A stretch of 64,000 bases of DNA from positions 1,400,001-1,464,000 of the forward strand of contig NZ_CP035088.1 in assembly GCF_004786035.1 (NCBI RefSeq), written 5' to 3'. Both the position numbers and the translations under genes were made by a program. Source of the stretch: Pseudomonas viciae. Its GTDB lineage: Bacteria; Pseudomonadota; Gammaproteobacteria; Pseudomonadales; Pseudomonadaceae. This document shows, one piece after another, positions 29,185-39,287 of this stretch (positions are counted from its first letter, which is position 1; the number at the start of each line of letters is the position of its first letter). The notes beneath the pieces were generated by a model. It was not told where the DNA came from. It ran no database searches and was given only the letters and a program-made list of their open reading frames with translations.

Positions 29185-29255
29185 GATATGGATCTCCTTG
29201 GGTGTCGGTTATCCCCAGGGCCGGAATCGGGTAAACGCCGGCCCTGGCTCAAAGA

Positions 29256-30512
29256 TCAGTAATCGATAGGGTCGCGAACGATCGGGCAGGTCATGCAATG
29301 GCCGCCGCCACGGCCTCGGCCCAGTTCGGCGGCGCTGATGGTGATGACTTCCACCCCGGCCTTGCGCAGCAGGGTATTGGTGTAGGTGTTGCGGTCGTAG
29401 CCGATTACCACGCCCGGTTCCAGGGCCACCACGTTGTTGCCGTCGTCCCACTGTTCGCGTTCGGCGGCGAAGCTGTTGCCGCCGGTTTCCACCACCCGCA
29501 GTGCCGGCAGCTTGAGGGCGGCGGCCACGGTGTCGAGGAAGCTGCCTTCCTCGCGGCGCACGTCGATGCCGCCGGGCTTGCTCTCGTCGGGGCGCAGGGA
29601 GAACGCGACGATCTGGCTCACCACTTCCGGGAAAATCGTCACCAGGTCGCGATCGCAGAAGCTGAACACGGTGTCCAAATGCATGGCTGCCCGGGATTTC
29701 GGCAGGCCAGCGACGATCACCCGCTCCACGGCGTTGTGCTTGAACAGGTTCAGCGCCAGTTGGCCAATGGCCTGGCGGGACGAGCGCTCACCCATGCCGA
29801 TCAGTACCACGCCGTTGCCGATGGGCATCACGTCGCCGCCTTCGAGGGTGGCGTTGCCGTGGTCCTGGTCCGGGTCGCCGTACCAGATCTGGAAGTCGGC
29901 CTGGGTGAACTCGGGATGGAACTTGTAGATAGCGCTGGTCAGCAGGGTTTCCTGGCGGCGCGCCGGCCAATACATCGGGTTCAGCGTCACGCCGCCGTAG
30001 ATCCAGCAGGTGGTGTCGCGGGTGAACTGGGTGTTGGGCAGCGGCGGCAGGATGAAACTGGAGTGCCCGAGAAAGTCGCGGAACATCTGGATGGTCTTGC
30101 CGCCGAAACTGTCCGGCAGGTCATCGGCCGAGACGCCGCCGATCAGGAACTCGGCGATGTGGCGTGGCTCCAGGCTGCGTAGCCAAGAGTCGACTTCATG
30201 CACCAGGCCCAGGCCGACCGAGTTGGGGGTGATCTTGCGTTGCAGGATCCAGTCCAAGGCCTCGGGGATGGCAACGATGTCGGTCAACAGGTTGTGCATT
30301 TCCAGCACGTCGACGCCACGCTCGCGCATCTTGGTGACGAAATCAAAATGGTCGCGCTTGGCCTGGTTGACCCACAGCACGTCGTCGAACAGCAGTTCAT
30401 CGCAGTTGTTCGGCGTTAACCGCTGATGGGCCAGGCCTGGGGAACACACCAGGACTTTACGTAATTTACCGGCTTCGGAATGAACGCCGTATTTCACTTT
30501 TTCCGTGGTCAT
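29256..30512 (-). CDS. arcA: Arginine deiminase ArcA
   Basis: A 418-residue enzyme of exactly the expected length. The catalytic cysteine is Cys406 in [14 protein letters not shown]. Other active-site segments are [13 protein letters not shown] (about 224) and the His/Glu region of [12 protein letters not shown]. It hydrolyses arginine to citrulline and ammonia, the first step of the pathway. ATG 30512 has a TGGAGGATTTGTA leader, a very good ribosome site. 31 bp downstream of arcD. Confidence 0.96.
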   Translation of the reverse strand: MTTEKVKYGVHSEAGKLRKVLVCSPGLAHQRLTPNNCDELLFDDVLWVNQAKRDHFDFVTKMRERGVDVLEMHNLLTDIVAIPEALDWILQRKITPNSVGLGLVHEVDSWLRSLEPRHIAEFLIGGVSADDLPDSFGGKTIQMFRDFLGHSSFILPPLPNTQFTRDTTCWIYGGVTLNPMYWPARRQETLLTSAIYKFHPEFTQADFQIWYGDPDQDHGNATLEGGDVMPIGNGVVLIGMGERSSRQAIGQLALNLFKHNAVERVIVAGLPKSRAAMHLDTVFSFCDRDLVTIFPEVVSQIVAFSLRPDESKPGGIDVRREEGSFLDTVAAALKLPALRVVETGGNSFAAEREQWDDGNNVVALEPGVVIGYDRNTYTNTLLRKAGVEVITISAAELGRGRGGGHCMTCPIVRDPIDY

Positions 30513-30543
30513 TACAAATCCTCCAGTTAAAACAATCAGCCAT

Positions 30544-31971
30544 TTACAAGGTCAGGAAGCCGTCGTAGAGCCCGTAGGCAGCCACCAGGGCGCCTGCGAC
30601 TACTGCGGCGAAAATCAGCTTCTCGACAGCGGTGAAAATCGGTTTGCCCAACTCGTGCTTGGCTTTGGCGAACAGGATCGCGCCGGGGGCGTAGAGCAGG
30701 GCGGACAGCAGCAGGTATTTGATCCCGCCGGCATACAACAACCACATCGCGTAGATCAGGGCGATGGCGCCGATGATCAGGTCCTTGCGGCGGTCGGCCA
30801 GGGCGTTTTCATAGGTTTCACCGCGCACCGCCAGTAGCAGCGCGTAGGCCGCCGACCACAGGTACGGCACCAGGATCATTGAGGTGGCTAGGTAGATCAG
30901 TGACAGGTACGTGCTGGCCGAGAACAGGGTGATGACCAGGAACAGCTGAACCATCGCATTGGTCAGCCACAGGGCATTGGTCGGTACGTGGTTGACGTTT
31001 TCGCGGCGCAGGAGCGCCGGCATGGTGTGGTCCTTGGCGGCGGCGAACATGATCTCGGCGCACAACAGCACCCAGGACAGCAGGGCGCCGAGCAGCGAGA
31101 TGATCAAGCCGACGCTGATCAGCACCGCGCCCCAGTGGCCCACCACATGTTCCAGCACAGCGGCCATGGACGGGTTCTGCAGTTTCGCCAGTTCCGGCTG
31201 GGTCATGATCCCCAGGGACAGCACATTCACCAGCACCAGGAACAACAGCACGGTGATGAAACCGATCACGGTGGCCTTGCCCACGTCCGAGCGTTTTTCG
31301 GCGCGGGCCGAGAAAATACTCGCGCCCTCGATGCCAATGAATACCCACACGGTGACCAGCATCATGTGGCGCACCTGGTTCATCACGCTGCCCAGGTCCG
31401 GGTTTTTCAGGCCCCAGATGTCGGCGGTGAAAATATCCAGCTTGAAGGCGAACACCGCGATCAGCACAAACAGCGCCAGTGGTACGACTTTGGCGACCGT
31501 GGTGACCAGGTTGATGAACGCTGCCTCCTTGATGCCGCGCAGTACCAGGAAATGCACGGCCCACAGCAGCACCGACGCACCGATCACCGCCGCGACGGTG
31601 TTACCCTCACCAAAAACCGGGAAGAAGTAGCCCAGGGTGCTGAAGAGCAGGACAAAGTAACCGACGTTGCCCAGCCAGGCGCTGATCCAGTAGCCCCAGG
31701 CCGATGAGAAGCCCATGTAGTCGCCGAACCCGGCCTTGGCGTAGGCATACACACCGCCGTCCAGATCGGGCTTACGGTTGGCCAGGGTCTGGAACACAAA
31801 AGCGAGGGTCAGCATGCCGACGGCGGTAATCGCCCAACCGATCAGCACCGCGCCGACATCGGCACTGGCGGCCATGTTTTGCGGCAAGGAAAAGATTCCC
31901 CCGCCGATCATCGACCCGACCACCAACGCGACCAGCGCACCCAATCGCAGTTTTCCGGGGGTATCAGACAT
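30544..31971 (-). CDS. arcD: Arginine/ornithine antiporter ArcD
   Basis: A 475-residue APC-family permease with about 12 helices. The first helix carries the substrate-backbone motif [15 protein letters not shown]. It imports arginine in exchange for ornithine, which makes the pathway energetically neutral for transport. First gene of arcDABC. The promoter region holds an Anr-type box centred about 68 bp upstream of the start, so induction under low oxygen is expected. Confidence 0.95.
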   Translation of the reverse strand: MSDTPGKLRLGALVALVVGSMIGGGIFSLPQNMAASADVGAVLIGWAITAVGMLTLAFVFQTLANRKPDLDGGVYAYAKAGFGDYMGFSSAWGYWISAWLGNVGYFVLLFSTLGYFFPVFGEGNTVAAVIGASVLLWAVHFLVLRGIKEAAFINLVTTVAKVVPLALFVLIAVFAFKLDIFTADIWGLKNPDLGSVMNQVRHMMLVTVWVFIGIEGASIFSARAEKRSDVGKATVIGFITVLLFLVLVNVLSLGIMTQPELAKLQNPSMAAVLEHVVGHWGAVLISVGLIISLLGALLSWVLLCAEIMFAAAKDHTMPALLRRENVNHVPTNALWLTNAMVQLFLVITLFSASTYLSLIYLATSMILVPYLWSAAYALLLAVRGETYENALADRRKDLIIGAIALIYAMWLLYAGGIKYLLLSALLYAPGAILFAKAKHELGKPIFTAVEKLIFAAVVAGALVAAYGLYDGFLTL

Positions 31972-32032
31972 TGTGTGACTCCAATGCAGGAGAAGAGAGT
32001 TGCCAGACTAAGTCCATTTGAAACTTAGGCAT

Positions 32033-32046
32033 CTGATCTGGATCAG
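32033..32046 (-). promoter_or_regulatory. Anr/FNR-type box of the arc operon
   Basis: CTGATCTGGATCAG differs from TTGAT-N4-ATCAA at one position in each half and is itself symmetric. It ends 62 bp before the arcD start, the spacing needed for a class II promoter (-41.5) with CTTAGT as the -10 element. Confidence 0.75.
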
Positions 32047-32351
32047 TGGCGAGCAACAATTCGTTGTTGATAAATGAGTTGTCGATCAACCTTCAAGTAT
32101 TGAACGTTGTCGAACAGGACCGTCCCATAGACGGTTGTCCCCAGGAAGTGGCCGTTTTTCGGGGGGGAGAAGTTGACCCTAGTTGGTTTCCACCAATAGG
32201 CAAGTATTCAGAGAGGATTGGCCATCTGAAAAATAGCGGCCCTAACATAACGATATTTCATATAAATGTCGGACAATAATCCGGGCATTGATTAATGGCG
32301 TTATTCAATAAAATTATGACGCTTCCTCTACTTAATTCTTAGCGAGCACAC
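32047..32351. other. Intergenic region between the two divergent arcD genes
   Basis: 305 bp, unusually AT-rich near 32230-32340. Single ATCAA/TTGAT half-sites occur, but no second complete Anr box. No small gene is supported. Confidence 0.5.
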
Positions 32352-33779
32352 ATGGCGCAGCCGCTGCTTAAACTACGACTCGGCGCATTGATTGCGTTGG
32401 TGGTGGGTTCGATGATTGGCGGCGGGATCTTTTCCCTGCCGCAAAACATGGCGGCCCGGGCCGATGTCGGTGCCGTGTTGATCGGTTGGACAATCACGGC
32501 GGTGGGCATGCTGGCCCTGGCCTTCGTGTTCCAGACCCTGGCCAACCGCAAACCGGAACTGGACTCGGGCGTATACGCCTACGCCAAGGCCGGGTTCGGC
32601 GACTACATGGGGTTTTCATCGGCCTGGGGCTACTGGATCAGCGCCTGGATGGGCAACGTGGGTTACTTTGTCCTGTTGTTCAGCACCTTGGGTTACTTCT
32701 TTCCGGTGTTCGGCCAGGGCAACACGCCAGTGGCCATCGCGTGTGCGTCGTTGCTGTTGTGGGCCGTGCATTTTCTGGTGCTGCGGGGGATCAAGGAGGC
32801 GGCGTTCATCAATCTGGTGACCACCATCGCCAAGGTCGTGCCGCTGGTGATGTTCATCGTCATCGCCGCCGTGGCGTTCAAGGCCGAGGTATTTACCCGG
32901 GATATCTGGGGGGCGATGAACCCGGACCTGGGCAGTGTGATGAACCAGGTGCGGCACATGATGCTGGTGACGGTGTTTGTGTTCATCGGTATCGAAGGCG
33001 CCAGCGTGTATTCGGCGCGGGCGGAAAAACGTGCGGATGTAGGGCGGGCGACGGTTATCGGGTTCCTCGGGGTGCTGGCGCTGTTGGTGCTGGTGAGCGT
33101 GCTGTCACTGGGTATCATGGGCCAACCGGAATTGGCGCAGTTGCAGAACCCATCCCTGGCCGGGGTACTGGAACACATTGTCGGGCCGTGGGGCGCATTG
33201 CTGATCAGCTTGGGGTTGGCGGTGTCGCTGCTGGGGGCACTGCTGTCCTGGGCGCTGCTGTGCGCGGAAATCCTCTACGCCACCGCCCGGGACAAGACCA
33301 TGCCGGCATTTCTCTCCAAGGAAAATGCCAACCATGCGCCGGTCAATGCGCTGTGGCTGACCAATGGAATGATCCAGCTGTTTTTGCTGATCACTTTGTT
33401 TTCCGCGGGCACCTATACCAGCCTGATTTATCTCGCTTCGTCGATGATCCTGGTGCCTTATCTGTGGTCAGCGGCTTTTGCGGTATTACTTTGCGCGCGG
33501 GGTGAAACCTACGAACGGGCCTCGGCCCGGCGCTTGAAAGACCTGTGCATTGGCGCCATCGCGCTGGTTTATGCGGTGTGGCTGTTGTACGCCGGTGGGA
33601 TGAAATACCTGCTGTTGTCAGCGTTGTTGTATGCGCCGGGGGTGATCCTGTTTGCCCAGGCCAAGCGGGAGCAGGGGCTGCCGTTGTTCACCCATGTGGA
33701 AAAGGGAATTTTTGCTTGTGTGATGGCGGGGGCGGGGTTGGCGGCTTATGGGTTGTACAGTGGGGTTTTGGCGTTGTGA
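32352..33779 (+). CDS. Second ArcD-type arginine/ornithine antiporter paralogue
   Basis: A 475-residue APC permease, colinear without gaps with the arcD product at 30544-31971 and very similar over its whole length. It keeps [15 protein letters not shown] and the motif [19 protein letters not shown]. It is divergent from the arc operon and monocistronic. A weak ribosome site precedes ATG 32352. It probably arose by duplication and may exchange arginine or ornithine for another amine or amino acid, or act under other conditions. An inverted repeat follows the stop. Confidence 0.85.
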   Translation: MAQPLLKLRLGALIALVVGSMIGGGIFSLPQNMAARADVGAVLIGWTITAVGMLALAFVFQTLANRKPELDSGVYAYAKAGFGDYMGFSSAWGYWISAWMGNVGYFVLLFSTLGYFFPVFGQGNTPVAIACASLLLWAVHFLVLRGIKEAAFINLVTTIAKVVPLVMFIVIAAVAFKAEVFTRDIWGAMNPDLGSVMNQVRHMMLVTVFVFIGIEGASVYSARAEKRADVGRATVIGFLGVLALLVLVSVLSLGIMGQPELAQLQNPSLAGVLEHIVGPWGALLISLGLAVSLLGALLSWALLCAEILYATARDKTMPAFLSKENANHAPVNALWLTNGMIQLFLLITLFSAGTYTSLIYLASSMILVPYLWSAAFAVLLCARGETYERASARRLKDLCIGAIALVYAVWLLYAGGMKYLLLSALLYAPGVILFAQAKREQGLPLFTHVEKGIFACVMAGAGLAAYGLYSGVLAL

Positions 33780-33797
33780 GGGCGTTGAGCGCTCATG

Positions 33798-33893
33798 CTG
33801 TGGCGAGGGAGCTTGCTCCCGCTGGGCTGCGCAGCAGACCCAAAAACAGGGCCGCTGCGCGCCCCAGCGGGAGCAAGCTCCCTCGCCACAGGG
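33798..33893. repeat. Inverted repeat of the GTGGCGAGGGAGCTTGCTCC class
   Basis: CTGTGGCGAGGGAGCTTGCT and its inverted partner frame a CGCAGCAGACC...GCCGCTGCGCG centre. It lies between convergent genes. Confidence 0.88.
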
Positions 33894-33941
33894 GCCGGCT
33901 TGTCCGGTATTTGAGCCTGGCTTGTGAAAACGATTGAACAG

Positions 33942-35288
33942 TCACCACTGTGGGCGATGAGCGCCCAGTTCAGCCGCCGGCAAGGTCCATTGCAGCGGCG
34001 TCCCGGTGATTTTCAAGGGCACCTGAAGTCGATGGGCTGGTCCCCATGGGGTCTGCTCGACCACCAGTCCCTGATCCTCGTGGGCCTCGGCCCGCAATGG
34101 GGTTGAGTCTCCCGCGCCACGCTCGATCAACAGCTTCGCCGTGCGCGCCAGTGACAAACGCGCCGAGCCGCCTCGACCACTTTCCAGGCGCCGGGACAAC
34201 AACACAATGGCGCTGGCCGCCATCAAATAGCCGGTGCCATGGTCCAGCGCCTGCACCGGCAGCGGGGTCGGTTTGGCGGCCTGTTGCCATGCCATGCCGG
34301 CCTCGGCGATGCCGCTGCTCATTTGCACCAGGCTGTCGAATCCGCGGCGGTTCTGCCATGGGCCGCTCCAGCCGTAGGCATTGAGGCTGACATCAATCAG
34401 GCCCGGGGCCATTTGCCGACGCTGCTCAACTCCGTAGCCCAGGCGCTCCAAGGCATCGGCGCGATAGCCGTGCAAGAGGATGTCGGCATTGTTGAGCAAG
34501 GCCTCGAACGCGGCACGGTCGTTGGATTGATGCAAGTCGAGGCGGGCGCAGCGTTTGCCCAGGGTGACTTCCGGCACCACACCGGGTTCGTTCCAAGTCG
34601 GTGGGTCAATGCGCAAGACATCGGCCCCCAGGCCCGCCAGGAAGCGACTGGCAATGGGCCCGGCCAGTACGCGGGTCAAGTCCAGCACCTTGAGGCCGGC
34701 CAGCGGCTGGGCCACGGACCCGAGCCAGGGCTTGTGCTGTTCATCGGCGCTTTCACTGAACTGCACCAGCGGCTCGGCATTCACCGCCAGGCCTTGGGGA
34801 TGTGCCTGCCAAGCCTGCCACGAACGCATCTGGGCGGCGCAACCGCCAGCGTCGACCACCGCTTGTTCCAGCTCGGCCTTGTTCCAGAGCACCACTTTGC
34901 TCGCCATGTCGGCGCGGTCGATGCATGTGCCGAGGACTTTCTCTGCGGCAATGCGATGATGAGGCGCGTTGGTGTGCAGGCGAATCCAGCCATCGGCGGT
35001 GGCGTAGTCGCCGGCCACCGGGTCCCACATGGGTGGCACGCTCCAGCCGATGGGGCGCAGGGACGTGGAGAACCAGAACGAGGCCAGGCGCCGGTCGACT
35101 TCGAGGGGGGGCCGGCGGCCGGTTTGTTGGTGGATGAGCTCGGTGCTCGCCTGGCCGGCCGCGGCGATGCTGGCGCAGGCCAGCTCGGTAACGGCGAACG
35201 CCGAGGGCAGGGCGCCGTCGCCGATGAAGGGGATCGGGGTTGTAGGCAAGCCGAGCGCGGCTTGCATGGACGTGAGCAGATCGGTCAT
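33942..35288 (-). CDS. CaiB/BaiF family (class III) CoA-transferase
   Basis: A 448-residue protein. The class III CoA-transferase core (GLKVLDLTRVLAGPIASRFLAGLGADVLRID) begins near residue 196. An N-terminal segment of about 190 residues is a degenerate first domain, which makes the protein longer at the front than FRC or CaiB. The aspartate usually acylated in the family would lie in the ALDLHQSNDRAAF/LIDVSLNAYG region, but I cannot place it with certainty. Substrate unknown. It stands alone, 34 bp before a DUF454 gene in the same direction. Confidence 0.8.
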   Translation of the reverse strand: MTDLLTSMQAALGLPTTPIPFIGDGALPSAFAVTELACASIAAAGQASTELIHQQTGRRPPLEVDRRLASFWFSTSLRPIGWSVPPMWDPVAGDYATADGWIRLHTNAPHHRIAAEKVLGTCIDRADMASKVVLWNKAELEQAVVDAGGCAAQMRSWQAWQAHPQGLAVNAEPLVQFSESADEQHKPWLGSVAQPLAGLKVLDLTRVLAGPIASRFLAGLGADVLRIDPPTWNEPGVVPEVTLGKRCARLDLHQSNDRAAFEALLNNADILLHGYRADALERLGYGVEQRRQMAPGLIDVSLNAYGWSGPWQNRRGFDSLVQMSSGIAEAGMAWQQAAKPTPLPVQALDHGTGYLMAASAIVLLSRRLESGRGGSARLSLARTAKLLIERGAGDSTPLRAEAHEDQGLVVEQTPWGPAHRLQVPLKITGTPLQWTLPAAELGAHRPQW

Positions 35289-35322
35289 CGCAGGCCCTCC
35301 AAAGCGAGAGAGCGAGCATAGA

Positions 35323-35748
35323 TCAAAAATCCGTTGGAGACCGCTTGGCAGTCCATCGATAGCAAGTGTCAGGCACCTGTTCCGGTCGGGACCAGATCCA
35401 CAGGTTGCCCAGAGCCATGCCGACCAGCGCCAGGTAAACCGGCCAGCGAGGGTCGAGCATCGCCAGCATCAGCCCGGCACAGAGCAGCATGCTGGCGGTG
35501 GCGCTGACCTTGGCCCGACGTGGGATGACCTTGCCGTTGCGCCAGTTGTGCAACATCGGCCCGAACAGCCGATGGTTTTCCAACCAGGCGCTCAGGCGCG
35601 GCGAACTACGGGTCGCGGCCCAGGCGGCCAGCAGGATGAACTCGGTTGTCGGCAGGCCGGGCACGACAATGGCGATCAGGCCGACGGCCAGGCTGGTGTA
35701 GGCGAGCAGGGCGAAGAGCAGTCGGGCGGTTTTTGAAGAGCGGTTCAT
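35323..35748 (-). CDS. DUF454/YbaN family inner-membrane protein
   Basis: A 141-residue protein with about four helices. Conserved DUF454 elements are GLIAIVVPGLPTTEFILLAAWAA, the pair SSPRLSAWLENHRLFGPML and a basic loop IPRRAKVSA before the last two helices. Function unknown. Such genes often sit near heme or iron genes in Pseudomonas, and this one is 49 bp after the heme oxygenase gene, so it may be the tail of that locus. Confidence 0.82.
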   Translation of the reverse strand: MNRSSKTARLLFALLAYTSLAVGLIAIVVPGLPTTEFILLAAWAATRSSPRLSAWLENHRLFGPMLHNWRNGKVIPRRAKVSATASMLLCAGLMLAMLDPRWPVYLALVGMALGNLWIWSRPEQVPDTCYRWTAKRSPTDF

Positions 35749-35797
35749 AGTATTGGTTCAGGCATACACATTTCCCTGTGGGAGTGGTGGTGAATTT

Positions 35798-36388
35798 TCA
35801 GGCCAATTCAGCTGCATAGGCGTGCTCTAGCAACACCGTAAACCGGTTGAATGCATCCAGCGCGCCTTTATCTGCTTCGGCTTCCTGCTGTTCGCTGAAG
35901 GCCAGGCCGTCGAGGGTGCGGGTGAAGGTTTTCCAGCCTTCGGCGCGACCGCCCGCCGGTTCTGCCAGGTGGCGGGCGCCAAAGGTCTCGCTCAGCCCGA
36001 GGCCCACGGCTCGCTTGATCAGGAATGCGGCGCCGAGCTTGGAACCTTCGGAGACGAACAGCCAGCCCAGGGCTTCGGCCTGGCTCGGGTTCTTCACCGC
36101 GCCGGGCACCGGGGCCGGTACTTCGGTGCCCAGGTCCGCGAGGTCGGCCTTGGCCGCTTCGGCACGGCAGCGGGTGGGCAGGTCGGGGATCAGGGTGGTC
36201 AGTTGCGCGTCGTTGTACAGCGCCACCAGTTCCGATTGGAACAGGTACTGGGCGACGACGAAGCGAGCGAAGCTGGCCGGGGTTTCAAACGGGGCGTGGG
36301 CCTTGACCAGTGCGTCGAGCTTGCTGTGGGGCTCGTGGGTGATCTGGTTCAGGCGTTGGGCGCGTGAAACGGGACGTTGGGTGTTCAT
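35798..36388 (-). CDS. hemO: Biliverdin-producing heme oxygenase
   Basis: A 196-residue all-helical heme oxygenase (HemO/PigA type). The proximal heme ligand is expected at His21 in THEPHSKLDALV. The distal helix appears as ALGWLFVSEGSKLGAAFLIKRAVGLG, whose glycines allow substrate access. It opens imported heme to biliverdin, CO and iron. I chose ATG 36388 with AAGGA seven bases upstream. It follows a TonB heme receptor and ECF sigma/FecR pair, so iron release from heme is the clear role. Confidence 0.9.
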   Translation of the reverse strand: MNTQRPVSRAQRLNQITHEPHSKLDALVKAHAPFETPASFARFVVAQYLFQSELVALYNDAQLTTLIPDLPTRCRAEAAKADLADLGTEVPAPVPGAVKNPSQAEALGWLFVSEGSKLGAAFLIKRAVGLGLSETFGARHLAEPAGGRAEGWKTFTRTLDGLAFSEQQEAEADKGALDAFNRFTVLLEHAYAAELA

Positions 36389-36439
36389 GAAAAATTCCTT
36401 CTTATGAAAACATTGTGCTGCGAAGAGATCTGCGCTGGG

Positions 36440-36528
36440 CTGTGGGGGCCAAGCTTGCTCGCGAAACAGGCGCCTCGAATTCTGAAAGACCGCATCGCCT
36501 TCATCGCGGGCAAGCCTTGCTCCCACAT
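36440..36528. repeat. Degenerate REP pair between receptor and heme oxygenase genes
   Basis: GCTGTGGGGGCCAAGCTTGC and inverted GGGCAAGCCTTGCTCCCACA are imperfect copies. Confidence 0.6.
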
Positions 36529-36576
36529 GACTCCCTCGCCACAGGACATTTTTTGGCTTGCCAACAAAAACCTTTG

Positions 36577-39168
36577 TCAGATATCCCAAATCAGGTTGAC
36601 CGCGAAGTTGCGGCCCGGCGCCGTCAGGCGGTCGAGGTTGGCGGGGCTCAGCACTGCTGCTTCGCCGACGCTGTCGTAGCCGCGCACGTCATCCCACAGC
36701 CAGTACTTCTTGTCAGTGAGGTTGTAGAGGCCGCCGCTGACGGTGACGTCGGCGGTCAACTTGTAGAACCCGGTCAGGTCGAGAATGCCGAAGCCCGGGG
36801 TCTTGAACTGGCTGCTGACGCCGTCTGGCGAGTTGAAGTTGCTGTCGTCGACACGATCTTTTCTCTTCACCAGCGTCCAGCTGAGCAAAGTGCCGTAGTG
36901 GTCCTGGTCGTATCCCAGGCCGAACACGCCGGTCAGCGGGTTGACGCTGTTGAGCGGCTCGCCGGTGTCGGCGTTGCGGCCGTAGGCGTAGGCCACCGAA
37001 CCTTGGGTATACAAGCCCTGAGGCGCGCCAAACAGGTCCAGGTTCAGGCGGCCCCGGACCTCGGCACCCTTGATGGTCGCGTGCTTGATGTTATTGCTCT
37101 GGAAGGTCAACTGGTCGGCGCCGGGGGTGATGGCGTCCTCGTTGATGAAATCGCGGTACTTGTTGTAGAACACCGCCACATCGAACGAACCAGAATCGAA
37201 ACGGCCCTTCAGGCCGGTCTCGTAGCTTTTGCTTTTTTCCGGTTCCAGATCCGGGTTGGGCTCCACGCTATAGCCGGCGCTGGGGTTGTCGAAACGACCG
37301 TATAAAGCTTTGGCGGTTGGCGTGCGGAAGCCTTCGGCGTACTGGCCGTACCAGGTGTATTCATCGCTCAGGGCATAGGTCAGGCCGAACTTGGGCGAGA
37401 TGCGATGCCAGGTCTTGTTCTTGCCGCTGACTTCACCGCCGCCGGTAGGGTCCACGGCGTTGAGGAACTCCTCGGTCAGGTGCGGCTTGAGCCGGGTGTA
37501 GTCGTAGCGCAGGCCCGGCGTGAAGGTCCAGCGGTCCCAACTGATCTGGTCCTGGGCGAACAGGCTGTAGGTGTTGATGGTCGGGTCCGGGAAATCACTG
37601 ACTTTTGCCAGGACGTCCCGGGTACTGATGGCGCCAACCGCGGAGCAACCCACGCCCACCGCCAGGCACACGCCGTTGCCGCTGCGCGAACCGGTGACTT
37701 TCTGCTGCTTGATCGTGGTGCCATAAGTCAGCGTGTGATCGGTGTCGGCGAGGCTGAAGGCCTTGTCCAACTGCGCGTCGAAGACCCACTGTTTTTCTTC
37801 GTAGAGGGTGTCCCGGGTACGCAGCACCTGGCGGGTGATCGGGAAATAGAACTCAGCGGTGCTCTCGGTTGTCTTGGCGATCTGGTGGTTCAGGCTCCAC
37901 TTCATGTGATCGGCCAGCAGGCTGTCGAGGGCGAAGCTGTGCTCCAGGCCGAAACGCTCGCGGCTGATGGTGTCGTTGCCGGTGCGCCACTGGTACATGC
38001 CGCCGGGCAGCACCGAGGTGGGAATGGCCGGCTGGCCGTTGGAGTAGGGGCCGCCATAGGCGCTTTTCAGGTCGGTGTCGCGATCATCCTTGTATTTCTC
38101 GTAGACCAGGCCCAGGCGCGCGTCATCGTTGTAGTTCCAGCCGAGCTTGGCCAGCACGTTGTTGGCACGCACGTCTTCCGGGTTGGCGGCGGTGCGGTCC
38201 AGGCCGGTGCCGTTGTGGCTGCCGTAGGATTCGGTTTCATGGCCGTCGCGCTGGCTGTAGTGCAACAGGCCGTCGAACGACCCGCTGCGACCGGCGACCG
38301 TGGCGGACTTGAGCCAGCTCTCGTCGGCGGAGCTGTAACCGGTCTTCAGGCGCGCGCCGACGTCTTGGCCCGGCTTGATGATGTCGTCCGGATCCAGGGT
38401 GAAATAGCTGACGGCGCCACCGATGGCGTTGCTGCCATAGAGCACCGAGGCCGGGCCGCGCAGGACTTCCACGCGCTTGATGATTTCCGGGTCGACGTAG
38501 TTGCGCTGGGTCTTGGCGTAGGGGCCGTTGAAGAAACTGCCGGGGATTTCCACGCCGTCGACCTGGGTCAGGATCCGGTTACCGTCGATGCCGCGGATGT
38601 TATAGCCGCTGATGCCGCCGCGCTGGCCCGCACCGCCCACCGAAACGCCGGGCTCGTAGCGCACCAGGTCCTTGATGGTGTTGACGTTATTGCGGTCCAG
38701 TTCCTGGCGGTCATGGACGGTGACGGTGCTCGGCACGCTGGTGATGTCCTGTTCCAGGCGGGTGGCGCTGATGGTCACCTGCTGCAGGTTCAACACGCCG
38801 GCGGTGTTGCGCTTCTCCAGGACGATGCTGTTGTCGCCGAGCTTGCGAAAACTCAGCTGGGTCCCCAGCAACAGGCGCTCCAGGGCTTTCTCCGCGGGCA
38901 GTGAGCCGTTCACGCCTGGCGAAGTGGCGCCTTCACCCAGTTCTGCTGGCAGGCCGACCTGCCAACCCGTGACCGCAGTGAATGCATTCAGGGCTGAAAC
39001 CAGCGACTGCTGGGGAATAGCAAAGGTGTAGTCGCCGATGTTGCGTGCAGGTGATTGCTCGGCGGCGGCGAGGACAGTGGGCACGGTGCCCGCCATCAGG
39101 ATGGCGGCGGTCAGCAATGACAGGGTGCAAGAAGGGGCAAGGAACCGGCAAGTAGGGCGAGAGGACAT
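36577..39168 (-). CDS. TonB-dependent heme/hemoglobin receptor with N-terminal signalling domain
   Basis: An 863-residue outer-membrane receptor. In order: a signal peptide (to about 35), an STN signalling domain (about 45-115, YTFAIPQQSLVSALNAFTAVTGWQ), a plug (about 125-250, ending RGPASVLYGSNAIGGAVSYFT) and a 22-strand barrel to the C-terminal phenylalanine-type end (NFAVNLIWDI). The barrel type matches the TonB hemoglobin/transferrin receptor family. The STN domain fits surface signalling through the FecR protein and ECF sigma upstream. ATG 39168 has GGAG eight bases upstream. It resembles the Hxu/HasR heme-uptake receptors. Confidence 0.9.
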   Translation of the reverse strand: MSSRPTCRFLAPSCTLSLLTAAILMAGTVPTVLAAAEQSPARNIGDYTFAIPQQSLVSALNAFTAVTGWQVGLPAELGEGATSPGVNGSLPAEKALERLLLGTQLSFRKLGDNSIVLEKRNTAGVLNLQQVTISATRLEQDITSVPSTVTVHDRQELDRNNVNTIKDLVRYEPGVSVGGAGQRGGISGYNIRGIDGNRILTQVDGVEIPGSFFNGPYAKTQRNYVDPEIIKRVEVLRGPASVLYGSNAIGGAVSYFTLDPDDIIKPGQDVGARLKTGYSSADESWLKSATVAGRSGSFDGLLHYSQRDGHETESYGSHNGTGLDRTAANPEDVRANNVLAKLGWNYNDDARLGLVYEKYKDDRDTDLKSAYGGPYSNGQPAIPTSVLPGGMYQWRTGNDTISRERFGLEHSFALDSLLADHMKWSLNHQIAKTTESTAEFYFPITRQVLRTRDTLYEEKQWVFDAQLDKAFSLADTDHTLTYGTTIKQQKVTGSRSGNGVCLAVGVGCSAVGAISTRDVLAKVSDFPDPTINTYSLFAQDQISWDRWTFTPGLRYDYTRLKPHLTEEFLNAVDPTGGGEVSGKNKTWHRISPKFGLTYALSDEYTWYGQYAEGFRTPTAKALYGRFDNPSAGYSVEPNPDLEPEKSKSYETGLKGRFDSGSFDVAVFYNKYRDFINEDAITPGADQLTFQSNNIKHATIKGAEVRGRLNLDLFGAPQGLYTQGSVAYAYGRNADTGEPLNSVNPLTGVFGLGYDQDHYGTLLSWTLVKRKDRVDDSNFNSPDGVSSQFKTPGFGILDLTGFYKLTADVTVSGGLYNLTDKKYWLWDDVRGYDSVGEAAVLSPANLDRLTAPGRNFAVNLIWDI

Positions 39169-39219
39169 CGTTAGCGCTCCGTGTCGCATCTGTTATAGGT
39201 GCAGATTCACATTCATGGA

Positions 39220-39236
39220 TGAGAATCAATTGCATT
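39220..39236. promoter_or_regulatory. Possible Fur box upstream of the heme receptor
   Basis: TGAGAATCAATTGCATT resembles half of a Fur site, 52 bp before the receptor start. A second AT-rich Fur-like stretch (AAAAATAATTCTCATTTA) lies at 39273-39290. Confidence 0.45.
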
Positions 39237-39287
39237 GGCTATAACGAGACGAACCAGCGGAGGCTATCGAGTAAAAATAATTCTCAT

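Noticed and set aside
32047..32340. Second Anr box for the divergent arcD paralogue
   Set aside because: Only half-sites such as TTGAT and GATCAA occur. None makes a full TTGAT-N4-ATCAA with acceptable matches.
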